NCBI GenBank assembly: GCA_036521995.1
Contig: DATDGR010000062.1
Coordinates: 1 to 19,721 of the forward strand
Direction: 5' to 3'
Length of the DNA: 19,721 nt
From: Gp13-AA77 sp036521995
GTDB taxonomy: Bacteria; Acidobacteriota; Terriglobia; UBA7540
Position numbers and translations under genes: made by a program. Shown one piece after another: positions 7,208 through 13,585 of this stretch. How positions within the stretch are numbered: position 1 is the stretch's first letter; each line of letters starts with the position of its first letter. The notes under the pieces are model-generated. The model had not been told where the DNA came from, ran no database searches, and saw only the letters and a program-made list of their open reading frames with translations.

Positions 7208-8518
7208 TCAGGCTTTTCGCACCAGCTCATATACCGTGATCTCCGGCGGAGCTCCCATCCGCATGGGGATGCCGATGGTGCCGATGCCGCGGTTGACATA
7301 GAGCTTGCCGCCTGGCTTCTCGAACCAGCCCCAGACGTAGGGTGTGATCAGGCGGCTGGGAGCGATCTGCGGGCTGATGAATTCCAGCGCCACTTGACCC
7401 CCGTGCGTGTGGCCGGCGAGGCTCAGGTCGATGCCAAGCTCCGCGGCCCGATCGAAGGTGTTGGGGTTGTGGCTGAGTAGAATGTTCGCCGTGTCATTCC
7501 GGACCAGCGGCTGCACGCCCTCAAGGTAACGGCGGACGATCCCTTCGGCGTGTTCGCCCGCGGGGTGATGCGTCTGGTAGTCGACGCCGATCAGGTTCAG
7601 CTCATCCCCGCCCGCGCGCAGGGCTGCATTCGCGGTGCGAAGGATGCTGGTTCCCTGCGCGGTGAACAGACGCGTGATCGAATCCGTGACCCTGCTCCAG
7701 GCCTCGTGGTTGCCGAGACAGCCGAACAGGCCGTGCGGCGCCCGCAGCCCGGAAAGCGCGTCCACCACCGCGCCCTGGGTGGAAGGGTCCCAGATCACGT
7801 AGTCCCCGGTGAGCACGATCAGGTCAGGGTTCAGCCGATTGGTGAGATCAACCACGTGCCGGATTTCTGTTGCGGTCATGAACGGTCCGATGTGGATGTC
7901 GGAGAGCTGCGCCATGCGGAAGCCGTCAAACCCCTTAGGAAGCCGCTCGAGCGCGACGCGGTACTGGTTGGTTTCGATCTCGAGCCGCCCATGGACAAGG
8001 CCGTAGAAGGCCGCGGCAAAGGGGATGGTTCCCGCTGCCATCGTCGCCTGCTCGAGAAAGCGCCGCCGCGAAGACTTCGGCGGTGCGGAAGCGGAAACGG
8101 CCACATCCTGAGACCTCTTCCCATCTTGGAAAAGACGGCGGGCAAACCGGTAGAGCCACCGCCCGGCGCGGAACAGGTAGTCCGGCAGCCGCAGGATGAC
8201 GACCAGTAGAAAGCCGATCACCGAACCGAAGAGCCACCAGTTGAAAGGAGCGTCCAGCAAGGCGTCACTGGCCGTCATCCGCGTATGGGTCCCGGTGTGC
8301 GCCCACCAGAGCGGGACCAGGTTGTAGACCATGACGAACGCATAGACTCCGAGCGCCACCGCCCCGATCCGCTCCCGCCAGGTTGCGCCCGGAATCAGGC
8401 GCCGGCCGAGCGCCCGCAGGCGGCGAATCCAAAAGATCTGGCCACCGATCATCAGGAAAATGAAAAGCACGGGAATGAGAACTTCAAAGATAAAGAAAGG
8501 AAATCGCGAAGAGGACAT
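7208..8518 (-). CDS. membrane-anchored metallophosphoesterase (YkuE/YaeI type) with internal Tat-like motif
   Basis: A 436-residue protein. Three hydrophobic helices (about 6-28, 52-74, 93-111) are followed by a basic stretch and S150-R-R-R-F-L-E, a twin-arginine motif, with a moderately hydrophobic segment to about 175. The catalytic domain carries the calcineurin-like metal ligands in order: D207-x-H209 (SDIHIGP), G-D239, G-N270-H271-E, H350 (LLSHNP), and G-H370-T-H372-G-G. Basic loops after helices 1 and 3 place both loops in the cytoplasm, so the enzyme domain would lie outside. Bacillus subtilis YkuE of this family is a known Tat substrate; YaeI and YkuE act on lipid or wall-linked phosphoesters. 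The real substrate here is unknown. Confidence 0.9.
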   Translation of the reverse strand: MSSSRFPFFIFEVLIPVLFIFLMIGGQIFWIRRLRALGRRLIPGATWRERIGAVALGVYAFVMVYNLVPLWWAHTGTHTRMTASDALLDAPFNWWLFGSVIGFLLVVILRLPDYLFRAGRWLYRFARRLFQDGKRSQDVAVSASAPPKSSRRRFLEQATMAAGTIPFAAAFYGLVHGRLEIETNQYRVALERLPKGFDGFRMAQLSDIHIGPFMTATEIRHVVDLTNRLNPDLIVLTGDYVIWDPSTQGAVVDALSGLRAPHGLFGCLGNHEAWSRVTDSITRLFTAQGTSILRTANAALRAGGDELNLIGVDYQTHHPAGEHAEGIVRRYLEGVQPLVRNDTANILLSHNPNTFDRAAELGIDLSLAGHTHGGQVALEFISPQIAPSRLITPYVWGWFEKPGGKLYVNRGIGTIGIPMRMGAPPEITVYELVRKA

Positions 8519-8531
8519 ACTCTAATAGAGT
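8519..8531. promoter_or_regulatory. 13-nt perfect palindrome next to the phosphoesterase start codon
   Basis: ACTCTAATAGAGT is a perfect palindrome around a central A/T and directly abuts the ATG of the phosphoesterase gene on the minus strand. It occupies the place of the ribosome-binding site; only GAG is left as a weak one, too close to the ATG. It could be a protein-binding site or a short RNA hairpin limiting translation. A 13-nt palindrome can arise by chance. Confidence 0.4.
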
Positions 8532-8600
8532 GACTTTTCGCCCCTCGCGTTGCAACCGGTCAACCCAATTCCGTTCGTCGGCTCGGTAGACGCGGTAACC

Positions 8601-8668
8601 ACACGGCACGGTTTGTGTGCCGTGGGCTCTTCGCCCAAAAACCCACGACACTGAGAAGCGTGTCGTGG
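8601..8668. repeat. pair A of REP-like hairpins
   Basis: Two palindromes in tandem. The first is ACACGGCAC (8601-8609), a 7-nt loop and GTGCCGTGG (8617-8625), with 8 paired bases. The second is CCACGACAC (8643-8651), an 8-nt loop and GTGTCGTGG (8660-8668), 9 perfect pairs. The outer flanks are GGTAACC on the left and GGCTACC on the right, so the two units face opposite ways. The pair sits between the end of the GloVer gene and the start of the phosphoesterase gene, a typical site for REP/BIME-like repeats. Pair B at 10267-10350 has the same design. Confidence 0.75.
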
Positions 8669-8684
8669 CTACCACCATCTATCC

Positions 8685-10170
8685 TCACGGCAGCACCCGG
8701 AAGGGCACGTTGCTCGATAGCGTACCGCTGGGTGCCACGACCTGGACCGTGCCGGTGCTCGCGCCGGCCGGTGCGGTGGTTGAGATCAGCGAGCCCGAGA
8801 TCACCTTGAAGACAGCCGGCGTGCCGTTGAAGGTGACGCTGGTTCCACCCGTCAGCTTATTACCCAGGATATTAACCTTCATCCCGACCTTGCCGGAGGT
8901 GGGGTTTGTTTTCACGAACGGGCCAAGGCCCAAAGACAAGCTGAAGACGGTTCCAAAAGGGGCGCCGCCCTCAACGTCGTTACCGAACGTTGTCCCGTAG
9001 AACGTCCCATTGGTATCCTGGACCAGGCCCAGCCACGGGTAACGCGCCGTCGGCGCAACCGCTTAAGGAGCAAAAGCTGTAAAGTGTCGTCAGCGCGCCA
9101 CGCGGGGTGATCTTGAAGATTGTGCCGCAACCGCCGAAGCCAGAGCAGCTGACCCCGCCAAACTCAGTTGTCCCGTAAAAGTTTCCATCAGTGCCCTGGA
9201 CCAGCCCCGCGCCGGGGTTGGTGCCGTCGGCGCATCCGCTTTGCGAGCAGAAGCCGTACAGCGTAGTGAGCGTGCCACCCGGAGTGATTTTGAAGGCCGT
9301 CCCGCCGCCGTTGGCTCCATTAATGCTCGTTGTCCCGTAAAGGTTCCCATCCGTGGCCTGGACCAGTGTCCCGACGGAGATCCGGCCGTCTGTGCAGCCG
9401 CTTTGGGAGCAAAAGCCGTACAACGTCGTCAGCGTGCCGCTGGGCGTGATTTTGAAGACTGTGCCGTTGCCGGTGGGACCGCCGCTGGACGTTGTCCCAT
9501 AGAAGCTTCCGTTGCTGGCCTGCACCAGCCCTCCCAAGGGTAACCCGCCGTCCGCGACGGTGAAAGCGTGCAGCGTGGTCAGCGTGCCGGTCGGGGTGAT
9601 CTTGAAGACCGTGCCACAGCCTCCGGAGGGATTACAGTTGTCGTCCCCGCCGGCTCCCGTGGTCCCGTAGAAGTTTCCGTCGGCCGCCTGAATCAGTCCC
9701 CAGGGGTTCAAACCGTCGGTGCAATCGCTTTGTGAGCAAAAGCTGTACAGCGTGGTGAGCGTACCGCCTGGGGTGATCTTGAAGACCGTCCCAAGGCCGT
9801 TGGCCCCGCCGAATTCCGTTGTTCCGTAGAAGCTCCCATTGGTGGCCTGGACCAGACCTCCCCTGGGGTTTTCTCCGTCGGTGCAACCGCTCAGGGAGCA
9901 AAAGTTGTAGATCGTCGTCAACGCGCCACCCGGTGTGATTTTGAAGACTGTGCCGGGGATGTTCGTCGGGTTTCCTTCCGTTGTCCCGTACAGGTTTCCA
10001 TCGGTGCCCTGGACCAGCGGCGCCTCGTAGGGCTGTTGGCCGTCCGCGCCGGCGAAGATGTGGAGAGTGGTGAAAGTCTGCGCCGGCGAGCCAGTCGCCG
10101 CTAGCAGCATCATCAGGATCGCGGCAACCGCCTACGTTGCCCATCCGCGATTTCCTCGCGTGCTTGTCAT
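8685..10170 (-). pseudogene. broken gene for a GloVer tandem-repeat protein with IPT/TIG domain
   Basis: AAGGAGG precedes an ATG at 10170-10168, but the 13th codon is TAG (10134-10132). In the same frame the reading continues through a signal-peptide-like AVAAILMMLLAATGSPAQ. Seven repeats of about 52 residues follow, of the form LVQxxxGxxYGTTxxGG...GTVFKITPxGxLTTLY, the GloVer (Gloeo_Verruco) repeat of predicted surface or secreted proteins; most add FCSxSxCxDG with a cysteine pair. In repeat 7 the frame breaks: removing one A at 9041-9042 turns the sequence into YPWLGLVQDTNGTFYGTT and restores reading into an IPT/TIG immunoglobulin-like domain (GLGPFVKTNPTSGKVGMKV) ending at 8685. Two independent lesions suggest a decaying pseudogene, unless they are sequencing errors. 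A truncated product from the ATGs at 10113 is possible. Confidence 0.85.
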
Positions 10171-10266
10171 GGAATCCTCCTTAAGTTTCTTGGCGGCGAT
10201 TATGGACCGCTTTGAGCCACGAAGGTAGGTCAACAACCCGGTCATAAGTCATCAGTGAGACGGTTG

Positions 10267-10350
10267 CCGCGGTTGGGACAGCGCCAACCGTGGTTACCGC
10301 CAATCGGGCCACCGGAAGAAAGCCCACGGCGAGAAATGCGTTCGCCGTGG
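10267..10350. repeat. pair B of REP-like hairpins
   Basis: The first palindrome is CCGCGGTTGG (10267-10276), a 7-nt loop and CCAACCGTGG (10284-10293), ten pairs with one G/T. The second is CCACGGCGA (10324-10332), a 9-nt loop and TCGCCGTGG (10342-10350), nine perfect pairs. Both are followed on the same strand by YTACCGC (GTGGTTACCGC and GTGGCTACCGC), the same tail seen in pair A. Stem sequences differ but are compensated on both arms, so the structure rather than the sequence seems conserved. The pair lies just upstream of the broken GloVer gene. Confidence 0.75.
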
Positions 10351-10392
10351 CTACCGCTAAAGCCATACCCTAGCCCAAGTTCCGCGGTCTCA

Positions 10393-10560
10393 GGTTCGTT
10401 TTGGGTTCGTTTCGGGTTCGTTTTTTCGGCATCCCGAGAGCCTCACTGATTCTAAGCAACTTATCTCACCAGTCATCGTCAAAGCTCGGGTTCGTTTAGG
10501 TTCGTTCTAGGTTCGTTTTTCGACACTTTCGTTGATTCTAAGCAACTTCTCGGGTTCGTT
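10393..10560 (+). repeat. GGTTCGTT repeat array with an 86-nt duplicated unit
   Basis: GGTTCGTT occurs seven times, at 10393, 10404, 10415, 10489, 10499, 10510 and 10553, in two triplets with 10-11 nt steps and one single copy. After each triplet comes TGATTCTAAGCAACTT (10447-10462 and 10533-10548), exactly 86 nt apart. The layout is a duplicated unit of triplet plus downstream segment. Unequal spacing and very short units exclude CRISPR. On the minus strand the array reads as a low-complexity Asn-Glu-Pro-rich peptide, probably not a protein. A related sequence, GGGTTCGTTCGTGCATTTTT, lies at 19145-19164. Confidence 0.7.
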
Positions 10561-10562
10561 TT

Positions 10563-11092
10563 TGCAATTTTTTGACCGCGGGGGCCCCTAAACAAGCCCC
10601 TCGGACCCCGAGGATAACTGTCTTGAAGTCCCCCCGCTCGTCCAACCCGGCCCGACTTCGCCACGCCAAACTCAGAATTGCACGAGCTGCGCTCCATAGG
10701 TCCATGCTCCATACGCGCTGACGCAACCAGAATCATTGTCACCCTCAAACCCGGCAGCCCGGGTTCATGTGGCCCGCCACCGCGCCCTTCACCACCTGCT
10801 CTCTTCGATATATCAAATATACACTTATTTTAATAACACGAGAGCTAATATCGATCGCTTTTCTAGCGTGAGGAGCGCAGCCGAAAACAGACTCCTGACT
10901 CGTACCGCAGGCCTGGCGGCCAGTAACAGGGCCACGGGGCCGAGGCACACCAGCCCGCCACCGGACGGCCAGGCTACAGCGGCGACCCTTAACAAGGGTG
11001 TTGTGCGGCAGTGGTATAGTGTAGCGGCCCCGCGCAAGCGGGCTTGTGCCAGTGTCGCGAAGCCAGGGACACGGGCGGAATCGACCGACTGA
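10563..11092. other. gene-poor region upstream of the MIP channel gene
   Basis: No frame here resembles a known protein; the open frames on both strands overlap each other and lack ribosome-binding sites. The region holds a hairpin CCTCGG-ACC-CCGAGG (10599-10613), an AT-rich patch at about 10800-10865 that contrasts with the GC-rich surroundings, and a perfect inverted repeat ACCCTT-AAC-AAGGGT (10985-10999). A TATAGT box (11015-11020) follows without a good -35 box, then a leader hairpin CCCGC-GCAA-GCGGG (11029-11042). The last three may form the control region of the channel gene. Confidence 0.45.
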
Positions 11093-11123
11093 ACTCTGAG
11101 TCAGACCAAAAGGAGAAGATGCC

Positions 11124-11750
11124 GTGAACAAGTACTTGATGGAGTTGATCGGAACGTTCTTTCTGGTCCTGACGGTGGGATGCACTGTGATCCCGGGCTC
11201 GCCGGGAGTCATCGCACCTCTGGCCATCGGCTCGTCGCTGATGATCATGATTTTCGCCGGCGGCCACATTTCGGGTGGGCACTACAATCCCGCCGTGACG
11301 CTAGGAGTATGGTTGCGCGGGCGCTGCGATACCAAAGATGTTGTACCGTATTGGGTCGCCCAGGTTATCGGCGCGGTTCTGGCCGCACTGGCCGCGAAGT
11401 TTCTGGTAGGCAGCCCCGCGTCTCCGCCTGGAAGCCTGAAGGTGGGTCCGGCATTCCTGGCCGAGTTCCTTTTCACTTTCGCCCTGGTTTTCGTGGTGCT
11501 GAACACGGCGACTGCGAAGGGCACGGAGGGAAACTCGTTTTATGGCCTGGCCATCGGCTTTACGGTGGCTGCGGGAGCGTTCGCTGTGGGCGGCATCTCG
11601 GGCGGCGCCTTCAATCCTGCGGTAGCAGTGGGCGTGTCTTTGATGGGGCTGGCGGCCTGGCCAAACATCTGGATCTACCTGGTGGCTGAGCTGGCAGCGG
11701 GAGCCGTGGCGGCCGTAGCGTTTAAGACCATGAACCCCGGGGACAAGTAA
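11124..11750 (+). CDS. MIP-family channel (aquaporin-like) lacking the selectivity-filter arginine
   Basis: A 208-residue inner-membrane channel with six helices and two half-helices. Half-pore one reads GGHISGGHYNPAVTLGV with NPA at residues 55-57; half-pore two reads GGISGGAFNPAVAVGV with NPA at 164-166. In AqpZ and GlpF the residue after the second NPA is an arginine that lines the ar/R filter; here it is V167, and the AqpZ filter histidine in helix 5 aligns with an alanine (A152). The pore should be wider and less polar, so the solute may not be only water. The GTG start at 11124 follows AAGGAG (11110-11115) with an 8-nt gap; an ATG at 11119 would give only Met-Pro-stop. The product is slightly shorter than AqpZ (about 230). 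Confidence 0.9.
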   Translation: MNKYLMELIGTFFLVLTVGCTVIPGSPGVIAPLAIGSSLMIMIFAGGHISGGHYNPAVTLGVWLRGRCDTKDVVPYWVAQVIGAVLAALAAKFLVGSPASPPGSLKVGPAFLAEFLFTFALVFVVLNTATAKGTEGNSFYGLAIGFTVAAGAFAVGGISGGAFNPAVAVGVSLMGLAAWPNIWIYLVAELAAGAVAAVAFKTMNPGDK

Positions 11751-11789
11751 GCATCCGGTTTTCCAACTTCGAAACGTCACTGAAACAGG

Positions 11790-11827
11790 GACGCCGTGGC
11801 GGGCGAGGGGCGGCTCGCCGTGGCGTC
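11790..11827. repeat. nested GC-rich hairpin after the channel gene
   Basis: An outer arm pair GACGCC / GGCGTC (11790-11795, 11822-11827) encloses an inner one GGCGAG / CTCGCC (11802-11807, 11814-11819) around a 6-nt loop. It starts 40 nt after the channel stop and lacks a T-tract, so it is not a classical terminator but could protect the 3' end of the transcript. The half CTCGCCGTGGC resembles the arms of the REP-like hairpins elsewhere in the window. Confidence 0.5.
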
Positions 11828-11906
11828 TCAACCTTTACCCACAATGGAATCAGCGTTCTCACAGGTGAGCCGTCTCACCGGCAGCCGATGTCGAAGGATC
11901 ACTGCC

Positions 11907-12794
11907 ATGCTGAAGGAACCGAAGGTGACCGGATTCGGAATCATAAGCCGGGCTCGTTCCGTGGTTCTGGCCTTCCTCGCCTTTAGCACGATAACCGCTA
12001 CGCTCGCGGCGCATCCGCCGCGTCAGGACCAGACTTCTGCACAACCAAGCAGCGGAGCCCAACCGGCTCCAAGCGGGACGGCCGGCGGGGCGATGGCTGG
12101 GATGCCGGGCATGGATCAGAACCTGAACCCGGCGACCTCGGGCGGGCAGCCGTGGTGTCAGGATAACTTCTGGTCGACTTTGAATCATCGGGTGTCGGGC
12201 TGGTTTCTGCTCTTCTGGGGTCTCACGGCGTTACTGGCAGGGCTGCAGTGGCCGCGGCGCACGTGGTGGCGATTCGTGCCGCCGATGATGCTCTTCGGGT
12301 TAGCGGAGTTCCTCTTCTTCCGAAACGATCCTGAGACGTGGCCGGTGGGTCCGAAAAGTTTCTGGGCCACCATGCACAACGCCGAGGACTTTCAGCATCG
12401 CGTCTTCCTGCTTCTGATCATCCTGATCGCGCTGGTGGAGCTGCTGCGCGCCGCCGATCGTCTGCCTGATCTGGCGGCAAAGTACGCTCTACCGGCTCTC
12501 GGCGGCTTCGGAGCCGTCTATCTCTTCTTCCACAAGCACGGCGGTCCCGAGATGGCAGCCATGATGGACCACCCGCAGCAACCCGGAATGGTTCTGAGTC
12601 CGGGCATGCAACAGATGATGGCCAGCATGAAGCTGGTTCGCCACGAGCACTTGTGGTTCTCGATCTTTGGCTTCTCGCTGGTGGCCGCCAAGCTCCTGGC
12701 CGACACGGGACATCTGAAAGGCCGCTGGGGAGCGACTCTTTGGTCGGTGTTCGCCGTGCTTTTGGGGGGTTACATGATCGGCTATATCGAATGA
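11907..12794 (+). CDS. Met/His-rich polytopic membrane protein, possibly copper-related
   Basis: A 295-residue integral membrane protein. The ATG at 11907 follows GAAGGA with an 8-nt gap; the frame is open back to 11796 but that part contains the nested hairpin and looks non-coding. A signal-like helix (about 17-34) is followed by a low-complexity Pro/Ser/Ala/Gly region with MAGMPGMD, then about six membrane helices (96-113, 124-138, 164-181, 194-208, 249-265, 276-292). Between helices 4 and 5 lies a Met-rich loop (about 216-241, nine Met) bordered by HKHGG and RHEHLW. Histidines at helix starts (H94, H164) recur. Met/His clusters are typical of copper-handling proteins and the layout recalls CopD-like proteins, but I cannot identify the family with certainty. 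Confidence 0.7.
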   Translation: MLKEPKVTGFGIISRARSVVLAFLAFSTITATLAAHPPRQDQTSAQPSSGAQPAPSGTAGGAMAGMPGMDQNLNPATSGGQPWCQDNFWSTLNHRVSGWFLLFWGLTALLAGLQWPRRTWWRFVPPMMLFGLAEFLFFRNDPETWPVGPKSFWATMHNAEDFQHRVFLLLIILIALVELLRAADRLPDLAAKYALPALGGFGAVYLFFHKHGGPEMAAMMDHPQQPGMVLSPGMQQMMASMKLVRHEHLWFSIFGFSLVAAKLLADTGHLKGRWGATLWSVFAVLLGGYMIGYIE

Positions 12795-12816
12795 AGCCAG
12801 CAGGAGTCGAATGGGC

Positions 12817-12846
12817 TTGCGCGGCTGGCTGTCGTAGGCCTATAGT
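12817..12846 (+). promoter_or_regulatory. weak promoter candidate for the Asn/Gln-rich protein gene
   Basis: TTGCGC (12817-12822), an 18-nt spacer and TATAGT (12841-12846) lie just before the leader of the next gene. The -35 box matches the consensus poorly (TTG only), so the call rests on the good -10 box and its position in the gap between genes. Confidence 0.35.
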
Positions 12847-12897
12847 TAGATGAGGCCCGAGGCGTCCGGTACGGGAAGCGCTAGGGAGTACGTGGTC

Positions 12898-13437
12898 ATG
12901 GTGAGAAAAGTTTGCTTCGGCGCGAGCCTTGCAGTTGCGCTCCTGGCGCCAACTGTGATGGCTCTGCTGCTTGCCCCGGCGGTCATGCTCGGGCAGCAGC
13001 AGAACAAACAGAATGGCCAGTCGAGGCTTCAAAAGAACCAGCAGACGAACGAACCAACCGACCAGGTGGCCCCGGCGACGGCCCCGCTTATGACAAACCC
13101 CGAAGGACTCTTGCCGGTGCTTCCCATGGGACCGCTGCCGCGGTCGAACGGCTCTCCAAATTACACAAACCAATACCTGAACCAGACCATCAATCAGAAG
13201 ATCTATCAGCAGCTATTCCAGTTCGTTAACATGGCGGAGCCTCAAGCGGGTGGTAATACGTCGAACCCGAACGCCAACCAGTTGAGTAACGGCGGACTTA
13301 ACGGCGTAGCCCAGGCCAACACCAGGGGCGCCAAGAACGCTCGCGGGCTTTCCACGCAGCAGAGTAATCAGCCGAACAACCAGCACGGTACGGGGCAGCA
13401 CGCCAACCCGGGGCAGGGTCAGGGCCAGAGCCCGTAG
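12898..13437 (+). CDS. secreted Asn/Gln-rich low-complexity protein
   Basis: A 179-residue protein. The ATG at 12898 is preceded by AGGGAG at 12883-12888 and opens a strong signal peptide (CFGASLAVALLAPTVMALLL), cleaved near MLGQ. An in-frame ATG at 12850 lacks a ribosome-binding site and would bury the signal peptide. The mature part is dominated by Asn, Gln, Gly, Pro and Ser, with a more ordered stretch (NYTNQYLNQTINQKIYQQLF, about residues 83-102) and a disordered tail ending GQGQGQSP. It contains no cysteine outside the signal peptide and no enzyme motif. It may be a surface or matrix component; I do not recognise a family. Confidence 0.65.
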   Translation: MVRKVCFGASLAVALLAPTVMALLLAPAVMLGQQQNKQNGQSRLQKNQQTNEPTDQVAPATAPLMTNPEGLLPVLPMGPLPRSNGSPNYTNQYLNQTINQKIYQQLFQFVNMAEPQAGGNTSNPNANQLSNGGLNGVAQANTRGAKNARGLSTQQSNQPNNQHGTGQHANPGQGQGQSP

Positions 13438-13443
13438 AATTGA

Positions 13444-13550
13444 CGATTTTCGATTGCCGATTTTCCGATTGAAGAGTGCCCTAACTGAGCCGGACTTTCA
13501 ATCCCAGTTTTTTCCCAGCCGATGTATCTCAGCCGAATTCTTCGATTTTC
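13444..13550. repeat. CGATTTTC-rich intergenic segment
   Basis: CGATTTTC occurs three times (13444-13451, 13458-13465, 13543-13550) in the gap before the dipeptidase gene, with partial copies between. Such segments are common between genes and no function is evident. Confidence 0.4.
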
Positions 13551-13585
13551 AATCGCTAAATCTTCGATCCCTTGAGGAGGGCTCC

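Noticed and set aside
8980..10113. Intact GloVer protein starting at the double ATG (10113)
   Set aside because: That start cuts the signal peptide, lacks a ribosome-binding site, and the frame ends out of frame before the IPT/TIG domain; the better start at 10170 is followed by an in-frame TAG.
10393..10560. CRISPR array
   Set aside because: Units are 8 nt, spacing is irregular, and there are no spacer-like unique segments of constant length or cas genes.
10479..10748. Asn-Glu-Pro-rich minus-strand protein
   Set aside because: The frame simply reads through the GGTTCGTT repeats; no ribosome-binding site or signal peptide.
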